Shown one piece after another: positions 44,360 to 53,860 of a DNA stretch of 64,000 nucleotides. The stretch is taken from the NCBI GenBank assembly GCA_040255465.1, contig JBDZVA010000004.1, forward strand, positions 310,001 to 374,000, read 5' to 3'. This stretch comes from UBA5793 sp040255465. GTDB taxonomy: Bacteria > Planctomycetota > Phycisphaerae > Phycisphaerales > UBA5793. The notes under the pieces are model-generated. The model was not told the origin of the DNA and did not search any database. It saw only the letters and a list, made by a program, of their open reading frames with translations. Every line of letters begins with the position of its first letter. Position 1 is the first letter of the stretch. The position numbers and the translations under genes are program-made.

Positions 44360-44989
44360 ATGCCAAGCAGCGGAAAGGCGAAGGCGAGCGCCAAGGACGT
44401 CAACCGGGAGATCGGCGACGCGGCACTGAAATCCAAGACCGGCCGCACCTGGAGCCAGTGGCGCAAAGCGCTCGACGCAGATGGCTGCCGAAAGATGGAT
44501 CACAAGACCATCGCGGCACACGTGGGCAAGAAGTATGACCTGGAGCCGTGGTGGCGGCAGATGGTCACCGTCGGCTACGAGCGGCTCGTCGGTCTGCGCG
44601 AACGCTACGAGAAGACTGATGGATTCGCCGCCAACGCGAGCAAGACGATCGCGACGGATCTCGGGTCGCTCTACAAAGCGTGGAGTGATGCGCGCATCCG
44701 CCGCAAGTGGCTCGGCGAGGAAGCGGTCACGATCCGGACTGCGTCCAAAGACAAGTCAGTGCGCCTCAACTGGTCGGACAAGACTTCGCGCGTGAATGTC
44801 AACGTTTATGCGAAAGCGCCGGGCAGATCGCTCGTGACCGTCGAACATGGCAAGCTCCCCAACGCCCGAGCGGTGACCAAGATGAAGGCCCTGTGGGCCG
44901 AACGTCTGGGCGTGCTGAAAGAACTGCTGGAAAGCCGACCCGGGTCGCGCCAATCTGCGGCCTCGGGACGCCGGGGCGCGGGACCGTGA
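44360..44989 (+). CDS. DUF4287-like protein
   Basis: The 209-residue product has a lysine-rich start and then the segments GRTWSQWRKALDADGC and EPWWRQMVTVGYERL, which match DUF4287-type proteins. A C-terminal half follows that may be a SRPBCC/AHSA1-like domain (VRLNWSDKTSRVNVNVYAKA). AGGAG precedes ATG 44360. The function is unknown. It overlaps the following gene by four bases (GTGA), so the two are coupled. Confidence 0.7.
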   Translation: MPSSGKAKASAKDVNREIGDAALKSKTGRTWSQWRKALDADGCRKMDHKTIAAHVGKKYDLEPWWRQMVTVGYERLVGLRERYEKTDGFAANASKTIATDLGSLYKAWSDARIRRKWLGEEAVTIRTASKDKSVRLNWSDKTSRVNVNVYAKAPGRSLVTVEHGKLPNARAVTKMKALWAERLGVLKELLESRPGSRQSAASGRRGAGP

Positions 44990-45372
44990 TCAGACTTTTT
45001 CGTGTCATACTGCCGGTGACGGGGATCGATCGCGCGGCTGCGTTCTACGGGTCGCTGCTGGGCTTGGCGGGGCAGCGCGTCTCGGGCGGGCGGCATTACT
45101 TCGACTGCGGCGGGACGATTCTGGCCTGCTTTGACCCGCGCGGCGATGGCGACGACTGGGACGCCGCACCAAACCCCGACCACATCTACTTCGCCGTCGA
45201 TGATCTCGAGGCGATCCACCGGCGGGCGGCAACGCTCGACTGTCGCCAGTTGGATGCCGCAATCGCGGTGCGGCCGTGGGGCGAGCGCAGTTTCTACGCC
45301 ACCGATCCGTGGGGGAACCGGATCTGCTTTGTCGACGCCGCCACCTGCTTCACCGGCGACAAGGGCCAATAA
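44986..45372 (+). CDS. Glyoxalase/VOC-family protein
   Basis: The 128-residue product has a VOC fold pattern: FRVILPVTGIDRAAAFYGSLLG at the start and PDHIYFAVDDLEAIHRR in the middle. It ends with FYATDPWGNRICFVD, including the metal-region DPWGN. Such proteins range from dioxygenases to resistance proteins; no substrate can be inferred. The start is GTG 44986, coupled to the upstream gene. Confidence 0.8.
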   Translation: MIRLFRVILPVTGIDRAAAFYGSLLGLAGQRVSGGRHYFDCGGTILACFDPRGDGDDWDAAPNPDHIYFAVDDLEAIHRRAATLDCRQLDAAIAVRPWGERSFYATDPWGNRICFVDAATCFTGDKGQ

Positions 45373-45439
45373 TCCCGTCCGTCCTGAACTGCAGAATCCA
45401 AGGCGACTGCCCCGCCAGCAAGCAAGGGCTTTGCGACTC

Positions 45440-45445
45440 TACAAT
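45440..45445 (+). promoter_or_regulatory. Putative -10 (TACAAT) upstream of the hibernation factor
   Basis: TACAAT lies 75 bases before ATG 45521, giving a leader of about 69 bases. No convincing -35 is seen. Confidence 0.35.
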
Positions 45446-45520
45446 CCATCGGGATTGAATCATGTTGGTTCACATCCCGAGCATCGGCCCGAACAAACGC
45501 ATGGAACCAGGGAGAAGAAC

Positions 45521-45838
45521 ATGCTGATCCAGGTGAACGCGGCAGAGTTTCACAGCACGCCGGCGATCATCGCGCACGTTGAGAACGAGGTTGAGAAGTC
45601 GCTGAAGTTGTTCCGCGATCGGATCACGCGCGTCGAAGTGCATCTTCATGACAACAACGGCCCGAAAGCCGGCGTCGACAAGCGATGCATCATGGAGGCG
45701 AGGCCGGCCTCGCACCAGCCCATCGCCGTCGAGGACAACTCCACGGACATGTACGAAGCGATCATCGGTGCCGCCGGCAAACTGGAACGAGCCGTGCGCA
45801 AGATCATCGAAAAGGAACGCGAATACAAGGGCGGCTGA
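45521..45838 (+). CDS. hpf: Ribosome hibernation promoting factor, short form
   Basis: The 105-residue product has the HPF/YfiA (ribosomal S30AE) pattern: an N-terminal strand, IAHVENEVEKSLKLFRDRITRVEVHLHDNNG, and then KRCIMEARPASHQPIAVEDNSTDMYEAIIGAAGKLERAV. It has only the ribosome-binding domain and lacks the long-HPF dimerisation domain. It would bind the 30S subunit under stress and stop translation. GGGAGA precedes ATG 45521. A peroxiredoxin gene follows by 70 bases, perhaps a stress-linked pair. Confidence 0.85.
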   Translation: MLIQVNAAEFHSTPAIIAHVENEVEKSLKLFRDRITRVEVHLHDNNGPKAGVDKRCIMEARPASHQPIAVEDNSTDMYEAIIGAAGKLERAVRKIIEKEREYKGG

Positions 45839-45908
45839 TCGCGCGTGAAGCCGTCCCTCGTCGACCCGCGTTGAACCGCAACCAATCCACCGCATACGGA
45901 GGAGTGTC

Positions 45909-46544
45909 ATGGCTTTGCAACTTGGCGACATCGCACCCGACTTCACCGCAGAAACCACCCAGGGCCCCATCCAGTTTCACCGTTGGCTTGGCGACCACTG
46001 GGGCATTCTCTTTTCACATCCCGCTGATTACACCCCCGTGTGCACGACGGAACTTGGCGCGTGCGCCAGGCTCATGCCCCAGTTCGAGAAACGAAAGGTC
46101 AAGGTCGCGGCGCTAAGCGTCGATCCGATCGAATCGCATCGCGGCTGGATCACCGACATCAACGAAACCCAGGACACGACCGTCAACTTTCCAATCATCG
46201 CCGACGCCAACCGGAACGTGTCAAACCTGTATGGCATGATCCATCCGAACGCGTCCGAGACGGCGACAGTGCGCAGCGTCTTCGTCATCGGGCCGGATAA
46301 GAAGATCAAACTCACGCTGACGTATCCGGCCTCGACGGGTCGCAACTTTGATGAGTTGCTTCGCGTGATCGACTCGCTGCAACTGACGGCGAACTACCAG
46401 GTTGCCACGCCGGCCAACTGGAAACACGGCGAGGATTGCATCGTGGTCCCGGCGGTGAAGACGGCTGAGATTCCGGCGAAGTTCCCCAAGGGGTTCACCG
46501 AGGTGAAGCCCTACCTGCGGTATACCCCGCAGCCGAATCTCTGA
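45909..46544 (+). CDS. 1-Cys peroxiredoxin (Prx6-like)
   Basis: The 211-residue product has PADYTPVCTTELG with the peroxidatic Cys, the upstream FSH, and the 1-Cys Prx C-terminal half ending KPYLRYTPQP. It reduces hydrogen peroxide and organic peroxides. GGAGGAG lies before ATG 45909. A strong terminator ends the transcript. Confidence 0.92.
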   Translation: MALQLGDIAPDFTAETTQGPIQFHRWLGDHWGILFSHPADYTPVCTTELGACARLMPQFEKRKVKVAALSVDPIESHRGWITDINETQDTTVNFPIIADANRNVSNLYGMIHPNASETATVRSVFVIGPDKKIKLTLTYPASTGRNFDELLRVIDSLQLTANYQVATPANWKHGEDCIVVPAVKTAEIPAKFPKGFTEVKPYLRYTPQPNL

Positions 46545-46565
46545 CGCAAAATGACGACATGGATC

Positions 46566-46607
46566 AAGCGTTTAGCGGCGACGCCAGCGTCGCCGCTAAA
46601 CGTTTTG
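46566..46607 (+). terminator. Rho-independent terminator, 16-base perfect stem
   Basis: CGTTTAGCGGCGACGC and GCGTCGCCGCTAAACG pair perfectly around a CA loop, with AAG before and TTTT after. It follows the peroxiredoxin gene by 24 bases and is convergent with the NTPase gene. Confidence 0.9.
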
Positions 46608-46627
46608 TCTCGCGATCGCAGGTATGT

Positions 46628-48145
46628 TCATGCCGGCCGCAGGCCGCGCTGGAGGCCTTCGAGGCGCTCAGCCTGCTGGCGGCGCACCTGGTCGAGGACG
46701 AGTTTGGGAATGCGCCAGTTCGCCTCTTCCTCGGGCGTGTTGCTGCAGTGTTCCTGGATGACCCGGTACATCATCTTGAACGCATCGCGCGGCTGGCGCA
46801 TCTGGTCGAGCGCATCGACGACATCCTGCCGGCTCACCGTTTCATCGAACATCGCCGTCAGCGCGATGGGCTCGGCGCCCTCATCCATGCAGGCTCGCAG
46901 GCGCGCGGTGCAGAGGTCGTAGAGCATCGCTCCCGACCAGGACAGGCGGTCGATGAGATTCTGCTTGTCGAGGCGCGCTTCCTGGAAGAAGTTGCTGCTC
47001 TGGCGGTGCAGTTCGTGGCGCAGCTCGATGGGGAGCATCATCTTGAACGCGATGCCGCTCTGCTGGAGGAACTTATTGTTGAACAGCGGCCAGACCACGG
47101 CCTTCATGCGCTGCACATCGCCACTCACCAGCGTTGGTTCATCCACGCGATCAATGAGCACGATGATGCGTTCAAAGCCAAAGGGTTTGACCGCTCGCCG
47201 CAGGCGCTCGAGCAGGGCGTAGCGCGGGTCGTCGAGGTCATCCGTCGGCCAACCCCCGGCGGCGCGCAGGTCAGCGGGCAGCGCTTCAAGCGAGGTGCGA
47301 ATGGACTCAGCCGGACGATCGAGGACGCGCAACTGGTTGGACAATTGTCGCGACAGGCGCGAGAGCCGCAGGCGATCGAAGAGCACCTTACCGCTGACAC
47401 CGATGGTAATCACGGCCAGCGCGCCCAGCCCGATCTGCATGAGCCAGTCGGTCTGCTGCTGATAGTGGTACCACGCGTAGGCAGCGCCGGCAAGCACGAG
47501 CAGGACCCACAGCACATTGCGCACCCAGCGCATCGGTCCCAGCCACGACTGGCGACGAAAGCGCATCGCCCGGCGAAGCGAGCGGCCGCGGTTCACCGCC
47601 TGGTCCGGCCGGTCGTAGAGGGTCTGCAGGATGATCCAGTCGTCCTGCGTATCGCGCTCAAGACGGCGAATGATCTGGCGCGCGTCGGGGCCAAGTTCGA
47701 CGTGCCCCTCACCCTTGCGCCCCACGACTGCGTCGACCAGATCTGCGACCGCGACGCTCAGCAGGCCATCGATGTGATCGACCAGGCGCAGCTGCTGGAG
47801 CGACTCGAGGGGCGTCTTGCCCTTGACGCGCCGGGCGAAGCGATCGAGGACGGGATTCCACTCGTCGTAGGCGATGACCAGCGTGCGCCCCTTGCCATCG
47901 GGCTGGGCGGCGTCGTACTCGTTGATGCGCTCTTCGAGAAGGAGGCGGATGGCGGTCTTGCCGCTGCCTTTCTCGCCAAAGACGACGGACGAGGCGGGGC
48001 GGTTCAGGTCGCCAAGCACCTTGTAGAAATCAGGATGCGGCGACTGGCCGTGCAGGCGGGCGAGCACTTCATCCTGCCGCGCTTCTTCCGCCATGAAGGG
48101 GTTTTCGCGGATGGACCAGTGCTTGAGAAAACTGGAGACGTTCAT
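46628..48145 (-). CDS. Membrane-associated P-loop NTPase (KAP-like)
   Basis: The 505-residue product has Walker A GEKGSGKTA (about 58-66) and a late Walker B IIVLIDRVDE. Between them lie two transmembrane helices (VLWVLLVLAGAAYAWYHY and the following LGALAVITIGVSGKVLF). This layout, membrane helices inserted between Walker A and B, is the hallmark of KAP P-loop NTPases. Such NTPases occur in defence, signalling and envelope complexes. There is no attached effector domain. ATG 48145 is chosen. No partner gene is apparent; its neighbour on the same strand is an MMPL transporter. Confidence 0.7.
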   Translation of the reverse strand: MNVSSFLKHWSIRENPFMAEEARQDEVLARLHGQSPHPDFYKVLGDLNRPASSVVFGEKGSGKTAIRLLLEERINEYDAAQPDGKGRTLVIAYDEWNPVLDRFARRVKGKTPLESLQQLRLVDHIDGLLSVAVADLVDAVVGRKGEGHVELGPDARQIIRRLERDTQDDWIILQTLYDRPDQAVNRGRSLRRAMRFRRQSWLGPMRWVRNVLWVLLVLAGAAYAWYHYQQQTDWLMQIGLGALAVITIGVSGKVLFDRLRLSRLSRQLSNQLRVLDRPAESIRTSLEALPADLRAAGGWPTDDLDDPRYALLERLRRAVKPFGFERIIVLIDRVDEPTLVSGDVQRMKAVVWPLFNNKFLQQSGIAFKMMLPIELRHELHRQSSNFFQEARLDKQNLIDRLSWSGAMLYDLCTARLRACMDEGAEPIALTAMFDETVSRQDVVDALDQMRQPRDAFKMMYRVIQEHCSNTPEEEANWRIPKLVLDQVRRQQAERLEGLQRGLRPA

Positions 48146-48208
48146 GGGTCGTTTTTCGGCTCGATGCGCGCATCCGATGCAGATTCGCTTCGGTGAAGAC
48201 CAACACCA

Positions 48209-50902
48209 TCATACGCCGGCTTCCCGCTCGACATCGCCGGCGGCAGTCCGCAGGCGGAGGATGGCAGGGAGCACGGTGTAGCAGGCGATCAGAGTGATGG
48301 TCAGGCCGATGACCATGGTGATGCCCAGGCCGCGGATGCCGCGATGCTGCGCCAGGGCCATGCAGCCGAAGCCGATGACGGTCGTGAGGGTGGTGAGCAG
48401 GATGCCGCGCCCGGTGCCGCCCGACAGGCCGCGCGGCACGCCGGTCGGATCGTCGCGCCAGCGGTGGACGATGTGCACGCCTGCGTCGACACCGATTCCG
48501 AAGATGAAGGGCATGACGATGATGTTGGCGAAGTTGAGCGGCAGGTCGGTCAGCCCCATCACGGCAAAGAGTCCGATGAAGCCGACCAGCACCGGCAGCA
48601 GCGCCAGCAGTGAATCGGGCAGCGATTGAAAATCGAGCAACAGGAGAATGAGGATCGCACCGACGGCCAGCGCGGTCGCGATGGTGTAGGCGCGGGAGAT
48701 GAGCACGGTCGACTCGTAGATCTGCACCGCCGGGCCGAGCACGCTGGCGTCGACGCTGCGCATGGCCGAGACGAAGGCCCGGAGGTTTTCGGGGTCGAGC
48801 ACGGATCCACCGCGATCGACCGGGGCAATGCGCAGCAGCATGCGGCCATCGGGCGAGACATTGAGCGTGCGCAGCGGCTCGGGGAGATCGTCGAGCGTCG
48901 GCGGGCGCGGATCGGCCAGCGTGGTCCACGTCTCGATGATCGACTCGCGGTCGCGCTGCCAGGCTCGCGCAGCAGAGGCCCAGAGCTGCGGGGCCTGAGG
49001 TGAGTCGAGGCGCTCAAGCAGGTGCTCGCAGGCGCTGGTCACTTGAACAAGCGACTCGCGCAGCGCCGGGTCGAAGCTGGCCGCATTCGATTCGAGTGCC
49101 CCGCCAGCGGCGGAGAGGATGCCATCGCGCAGCCGGCCGAGAAGTTGAACCGCCTCGGTTGAAGTGCCGGCGCTGGATGCAGGAATGTCGCGTGGCATGG
49201 ACTGGGCCATGGCCGCGCGGCGCTGGTCGCGCTGCGGGTGAAAGAGCGCTCCCACTCCATCGACGCCGGCGATCTCATGCGGTTCGGCGAGAAACGCGAG
49301 GGTCTCGCGCTGTGCCTTCTCAAGTGAATCGACAATGCTCATGCCGATCCATGCGGATCGCTGGCTGTCTTCGATGAGTCGCTTCTCCCAGACCACGCTC
49401 TCGACGCCGGGCGGATGCAGGTTGAGCAGGTTGGGGTCGTAGCGCGTCTGCAGTGCTGCGGGTATGGCTCCGGCAATGAGCAGCACGGCGCCGATGATCA
49501 CCGTGCGCGGTCGGCGATCAACCACATCGAGGCGGCCGTGTGCGAAGTGTGCATCTTCGCCGCCCAGGCGGTGGCGCACGCTCTTGCGCCAGTCGCCGCG
49601 CAATGAAAGCAGTGCGGGGTAGACGCTGAGCATGGCGACGAGGCAGAGAATGATGCCACCTGCGGCGATGACGCCCATTTCCGCCACGCCTTTGAAATCG
49701 GTCAGCAGCATGACGGCAAATGACGCCGCAGTGGTCACGGCGCCGGTGATCATGCCCGGCCCGATGCCGCGATAGACGCGCGAAAGCACATCGCCCAGAT
49801 CTTCATGCTCTTCGCGCGTCAGTTCGAGGCGAGCCGTGAGGTGGAGGGCGAAGTCGATGCCGAGACCGAGAAGGATGACGGTGAAGACGACGCTGAGCAC
49901 CTGAAGATGGCCCACGGCCAGCGTCGCCCAGCCGAAACTCCAGCCCACTGCGACGAGCAGCGTCACTGCCGCACAGATCGGCACAACCACGCCGCGAAAG
50001 ACGATGAACATCAGCAGCGCAATGAGCGCGAACGCGAGAACGGATGTAAACGTCGAATCGGCGATGGACTGGGTTGTCTCATCATTTTCGATAGCGGCGA
50101 TCCCGGTGACGCCCGCATCGACGCCGACGAAGAGCTGCGTGTCCTGCAGTTCGGCGATGGTGCGGCGGATTGCGGCGATGCCTTCATCGACACCCGACAC
50201 CGACGCCTCACCCTGGCGCAGCGCCACCGAGAGCAGCAGGTAACGACCCGAATCACTCTCGAGCGGTCGCCAGCCTCCTGCCGCGGGCAGCACGGCGTGG
50301 GACGGATCATCCATCGCGGCATCGGTGTTGCGCAGCAATTCCGCGAGGGTACCCAGTGACTGCGCCGCCGACGCCGGATTCGCCACCGCAGACGTCAGCC
50401 CGCCCAGCGTGCGACGGAGCAAGTCGACGATTGACGCCGACTCGAGCACGGGAAGCGACGCGTTGAATTCCGCAAGCGATCGCGCATACGCATCGTCCGG
50501 AAGCGTGAGCATGAGCCGGGCGTAGCGGGGCTGGAACTCGTAGCCGTCGAGTACATCCTCAATACTCGGCTCCTGACGCAGGCGCTGGGCGAGGGTCTTG
50601 ACGAACTGTGCCGCGCGGTCGGAGGTGAGATCGACGTCGTTTCGGGAGTTCTCGCCTCGGTCGACGGCGACAAGCACATCACCCCAGCGGGGGAACTCCT
50701 TCTTGTAGGCGAGGTAGGCGGCGTTCCAGCGCAGGTCGGGGGCGATGAGGAAACTGCGATCGGTCTGCATCGTGAGGCGGCTCAGCGCCAGCCACACACT
50801 CAAGGCAAGTAGCAGCGCGGCCGCGACGAGGACGGCCAAGCGGCGTCGGATGACAAACCTGCCCAGCCAACCAAGAAATTCATCCCGCAATCGCTCGTGC
50901 AT
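48209..50902 (-). CDS. MMPL/RND-family transporter (HpnN-like)
   Basis: The 897-residue product has two homologous halves, each with one helix, a large periplasmic loop and a bundle of five helices. The first bundle includes FALIALLMFIVFRGVVVP and GLGIDFALHLTARLE, and the second GFIGLFAVMGLTDLPLNFANI and FGIGVDAGVHIVHRW. The GIDFALH and GVDAGVH repeats are the MMPL proton-relay positions. Length and pattern fit HpnN-like lipid exporters (hopanoids and similar), but no hopanoid genes are nearby. ATG 50902. It is divergent from gpmI. Confidence 0.8.
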   Translation of the reverse strand: MHERLRDEFLGWLGRFVIRRRLAVLVAAALLLALSVWLALSRLTMQTDRSFLIAPDLRWNAAYLAYKKEFPRWGDVLVAVDRGENSRNDVDLTSDRAAQFVKTLAQRLRQEPSIEDVLDGYEFQPRYARLMLTLPDDAYARSLAEFNASLPVLESASIVDLLRRTLGGLTSAVANPASAAQSLGTLAELLRNTDAAMDDPSHAVLPAAGGWRPLESDSGRYLLLSVALRQGEASVSGVDEGIAAIRRTIAELQDTQLFVGVDAGVTGIAAIENDETTQSIADSTFTSVLAFALIALLMFIVFRGVVVPICAAVTLLVAVGWSFGWATLAVGHLQVLSVVFTVILLGLGIDFALHLTARLELTREEHEDLGDVLSRVYRGIGPGMITGAVTTAASFAVMLLTDFKGVAEMGVIAAGGIILCLVAMLSVYPALLSLRGDWRKSVRHRLGGEDAHFAHGRLDVVDRRPRTVIIGAVLLIAGAIPAALQTRYDPNLLNLHPPGVESVVWEKRLIEDSQRSAWIGMSIVDSLEKAQRETLAFLAEPHEIAGVDGVGALFHPQRDQRRAAMAQSMPRDIPASSAGTSTEAVQLLGRLRDGILSAAGGALESNAASFDPALRESLVQVTSACEHLLERLDSPQAPQLWASAARAWQRDRESIIETWTTLADPRPPTLDDLPEPLRTLNVSPDGRMLLRIAPVDRGGSVLDPENLRAFVSAMRSVDASVLGPAVQIYESTVLISRAYTIATALAVGAILILLLLDFQSLPDSLLALLPVLVGFIGLFAVMGLTDLPLNFANIIVMPFIFGIGVDAGVHIVHRWRDDPTGVPRGLSGGTGRGILLTTLTTVIGFGCMALAQHRGIRGLGITMVIGLTITLIACYTVLPAILRLRTAAGDVEREAGV

Positions 50903-50937
50903 GAGAACAGGAGTTTAGTCCCGCACCTTCGGCGCGA

Positions 50938-50943
50938 TATCCT
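50938..50943 (+). promoter_or_regulatory. Putative -10 (TATCCT) 8 bases before gpmI
   Basis: TATCCT ends 8 bases before ATG 50952 and no Shine-Dalgarno intervenes, fitting a leaderless transcript. The gap to the divergent MMPL gene is only 49 bases. Confidence 0.4.
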
Positions 50944-50951
50944 CTTGGATC

Positions 50952-52631
50952 ATGCCCAATACCCAACCCGCCAACGCACCCTGCATTCTCATCGTCCGCG
51001 ACGGCTGGGGGGAAAACCCCAATCGCGAGCACGATTCATTCAACGCAGTTCATCTCGCGAAAACCCCCGTCGCAGATCGGCTGATGCACGACTACCCGAA
51101 CACGCTCATTCATACAAGCGGCGAGGATGTCGGCGTGCCCAACGGCACGACGGGCAACAGCGAAGTCGGCCACCAGAACCTCGGCGCCGGACGCATCGTC
51201 AACCAGGACTCGGTGCGCATCAGCAAGGCGATCGAAGACGAGTCGTTCTTCAGCAATGAAGTGTTTGTGCACGCGATGGAGCGCATCCGCCAGTCCGGCC
51301 GGCATCACCTGCACCTCATGGGCATCTGCTCGGACGCAGGGGTACACGGCCGACTTGAGCACCTGTACGCTCTGCTTGAGATGTGCCGGCGCGAGCATCT
51401 GAAACCTGAATCAGTCTGCATTCATCTCTTCACCGACGGGCGCGACACGGGGCCGTTCACCGGCATCGACTTTGTCGATCAGGTGGAGGACAAGATCAAG
51501 GAGATCGGCGTCGGGCGGATCGCGTCGGTCATCGGCCGGTACTGGGCGATGGACCGCGACAACCGCTGGGAGCGCATCAAGCGAGCGTGGGATTGCCTCA
51601 CGGACACCGGTCGCGACGCAGCCAAACGGCTGTACATCACACCGCCGACCTTCAAGAAGGCAATGCTCGCAGTGCAGCACTATTACGACGAACCCGAAAA
51701 CGAAGACATGAAGGGCGATGAGTTCATTACGCCCTCGATGATCGGCCGCAACGAAGATGAAGCCCTGGCGGGGCGCATCGACCCGGGCGACATCGTGATC
51801 TTCTACAACTACCGGGGCGATCGGCCGCGCCAACTCGTCCGGGCCCTGGCCATGCCTGAGTTTGAAGGACACGTCAAGGCTTCGCCCGACACCGGCAGGA
51901 AGGGCTTTGCGCGCGAGGGCGATCAGGACGATGCGCGCGGCGTGCATGTCGTGACGATGTGCGAGTATGAAAAAGAACTCAACCAGTGGGTCAAGGTGGC
52001 ATACCCCAAGCCGCCCAAACTCAAGGACATTGTCGGCGACTATCTTTCTCAGCTCGGCCTGACGCAGTTCCGCTGTGCCGAGACGGAGAAGTTCGCCCAT
52101 GTGACCTTCTTCTTCAACGACTACCGCGATGAACCCTTCGACGGCGAGCATCGGCAGATCATCCAGAGTCCGAAGGTGTCCACCTACGACCAGCAGCCGG
52201 AGATGAGCGCAGCGGGCGTGCGCGATGCGGTGCTGGCGCGGCTGGCGGCCGAGGATTGCGAGCCGTTCATCATCGTCAATTTCGCCAACGCCGACATGGT
52301 CGGCCACACCGGCAAACTCGATGCGGCAATCAAAGCCGTTGAGACCGTTGACGGTTGTGTGGGCGCGATCGTCGAGGCAGCTCTCAAGCGCGGAGGGTCG
52401 CTCATCGTGACCGCGGACCACGGCAACGCGGAGCAGATGTTCGATCCCAAGACGAATGGGCCGCACACGGCACACACGCTCTACGACGTGCCGCTCATCG
52501 TGGTTGGCGAAGCGTTCAGGAACCACACGCTGCGGCGCGGCGGGCGACTGGCGGACGTCATGCCCACGGCGTTTCACATGACGGGGCTGAGTGTGCCCGA
52601 GGCGATGACGGGCCAGTCGCTGCTGGAATAG
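50952..52631 (+). CDS. gpmI: 2,3-bisphosphoglycerate-independent phosphoglycerate mutase
   Basis: GpmI interconverts 3- and 2-phosphoglycerate in glycolysis, using two metal ions and a phosphoserine. The 559-residue product has the metal-binding start LIVRDGWG, the catalytic serine in TTGNSEVGHQNLGAGR, the AIKAVETVDGCVG and TADHGNAEQM metal-site segments, and GPHTAHTLYDVPLI. An insertion relative to E. coli GpmI (about 510 residues) lies in the middle (MKGDEFITPSM region). The start is ATG 50952. Confidence 0.93.
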   Translation: MPNTQPANAPCILIVRDGWGENPNREHDSFNAVHLAKTPVADRLMHDYPNTLIHTSGEDVGVPNGTTGNSEVGHQNLGAGRIVNQDSVRISKAIEDESFFSNEVFVHAMERIRQSGRHHLHLMGICSDAGVHGRLEHLYALLEMCRREHLKPESVCIHLFTDGRDTGPFTGIDFVDQVEDKIKEIGVGRIASVIGRYWAMDRDNRWERIKRAWDCLTDTGRDAAKRLYITPPTFKKAMLAVQHYYDEPENEDMKGDEFITPSMIGRNEDEALAGRIDPGDIVIFYNYRGDRPRQLVRALAMPEFEGHVKASPDTGRKGFAREGDQDDARGVHVVTMCEYEKELNQWVKVAYPKPPKLKDIVGDYLSQLGLTQFRCAETEKFAHVTFFFNDYRDEPFDGEHRQIIQSPKVSTYDQQPEMSAAGVRDAVLARLAAEDCEPFIIVNFANADMVGHTGKLDAAIKAVETVDGCVGAIVEAALKRGGSLIVTADHGNAEQMFDPKTNGPHTAHTLYDVPLIVVGEAFRNHTLRRGGRLADVMPTAFHMTGLSVPEAMTGQSLLE

Positions 52632-52638
52632 CCCTCGC

Positions 52639-53853
52639 TTACCTGCGCCGTTCGACGGCGCTGAGGCCGGCCCGGCCCACGAGGCCGCGTATCTGCAGGA
52701 TGGTGATGTCAGCCTGCAGTGTGTGAATCGGCAGTCCGGTGCGAGCCGAGAGTTCATCGAGTTCAACAGCACTGCTGTCCAGCGCTTCAAGGATCTTCTG
52801 CTGACTTGGGGTGAGATTGAGCTGAGCCATTGGCGTCGGTTTGACCTCGTTTGTTGCGGCGCGGTCTTGTGCAGGAGGTGCAAAGAGCGACTCGGCTGCG
52901 CCGGGATCGAGCCCCGCTTCGCGCATCGCTCCCGCGACGAGGTGTTCACTGCCTTCGAGTGATTCGAGGATGTCACTGGCGCCGGTGACGAGTTTCGCCC
53001 AGCCTTCGCGGATCATCCTGTGACAACCTGTGGCGCGCGGCGAATCGACATTGCCGGGGATGGCGAAGACCTCGCGGTGATGCTCTTCGCAGGCCAGGCG
53101 GGCGGTGATGAGCGCCCCGCTGCGATCGCCGGCCTCGATGACGAGCGTGCCCAGCGACAGGCCGGAGATGATGCGGTTGCGGCGCGGGAAGTTCTCCTTG
53201 CTCGGGCCGAGGCGCATGGGGAACTCGCTGATCAGCGCGCCGCGCTTCTCGTTGACGACGGATTCGAAGAGCGATTCGTTTTCGGGCGGGTAGTGATGCG
53301 ACAGTCCGCATCCCATGACAACGAGTGTGCGCCCGCCGCCGCGCACGGCGCCGCGATGCGCTTCGGTGTCGATGCCGCGCGCGCCGCCGGAGATGATCGC
53401 CAGGCCGCGCTGCGCCAACGCGGCCGACAGTCGCCCGGCCTGATCGCGACCGTACGCAGAGCAATTCCGCGTACCGACGATGGCGATGGAATAGACGTCG
53501 GTGGGTTCGAGCGAGCCGCGCACGTAGAGGACTGGTGGCGGATCGGGGATTGACTTGAGCAGCGGCGGATAGTGCGGATCGTCGATGGACAGAACCGTCG
53601 CCCCGTGCGCTGCCGCCTCGGCGAGTTCGACATCGATCTCATTTTCATCGACGCCTCGCTGAATGGCCCGCGCCTTGTCGGCGCTGATTCCCTGCACCTG
53701 TTGCAGATGGGTGTGCGGCGCGTCGAGGATGCCCTGCGCCGAGCCGAAGCGCTCGCGCAGGCGGGCGATGAGAATCGGCCCGATGCCGGGGGTCATGCTG
53801 AGGCGGAGCATGGCGCGGGGGCCGCGATCATTCGTTGATGTTTTGTTAGCCAT
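52639..53853 (-). CDS. dprA: DNA processing protein DprA
   Basis: DprA loads RecA on incoming single-stranded DNA during natural transformation. The 404-residue product has an N-terminal helix-hairpin-helix/SAM-like region (MTPGIGPILIARLRERFG) and the Rossmann core with GTRNCSAYG, SGGARGIDTEAHRGA, MGCGLSHHYPPEN, FPRRNRIISGLS and PGNVDSPRATGCHRMI. It ends with a winged-helix DML1-like domain (ALDSSAVELDELSARTGL). ATG 53853 has TATATT 7 bases upstream. The gpmI gene converges 7 bases away. Confidence 0.93.
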   Translation of the reverse strand: MANKTSTNDRGPRAMLRLSMTPGIGPILIARLRERFGSAQGILDAPHTHLQQVQGISADKARAIQRGVDENEIDVELAEAAAHGATVLSIDDPHYPPLLKSIPDPPPVLYVRGSLEPTDVYSIAIVGTRNCSAYGRDQAGRLSAALAQRGLAIISGGARGIDTEAHRGAVRGGGRTLVVMGCGLSHHYPPENESLFESVVNEKRGALISEFPMRLGPSKENFPRRNRIISGLSLGTLVIEAGDRSGALITARLACEEHHREVFAIPGNVDSPRATGCHRMIREGWAKLVTGASDILESLEGSEHLVAGAMREAGLDPGAAESLFAPPAQDRAATNEVKPTPMAQLNLTPSQQKILEALDSSAVELDELSARTGLPIHTLQADITILQIRGLVGRAGLSAVERRR

Positions 53854-53860
53854 CGAGATG

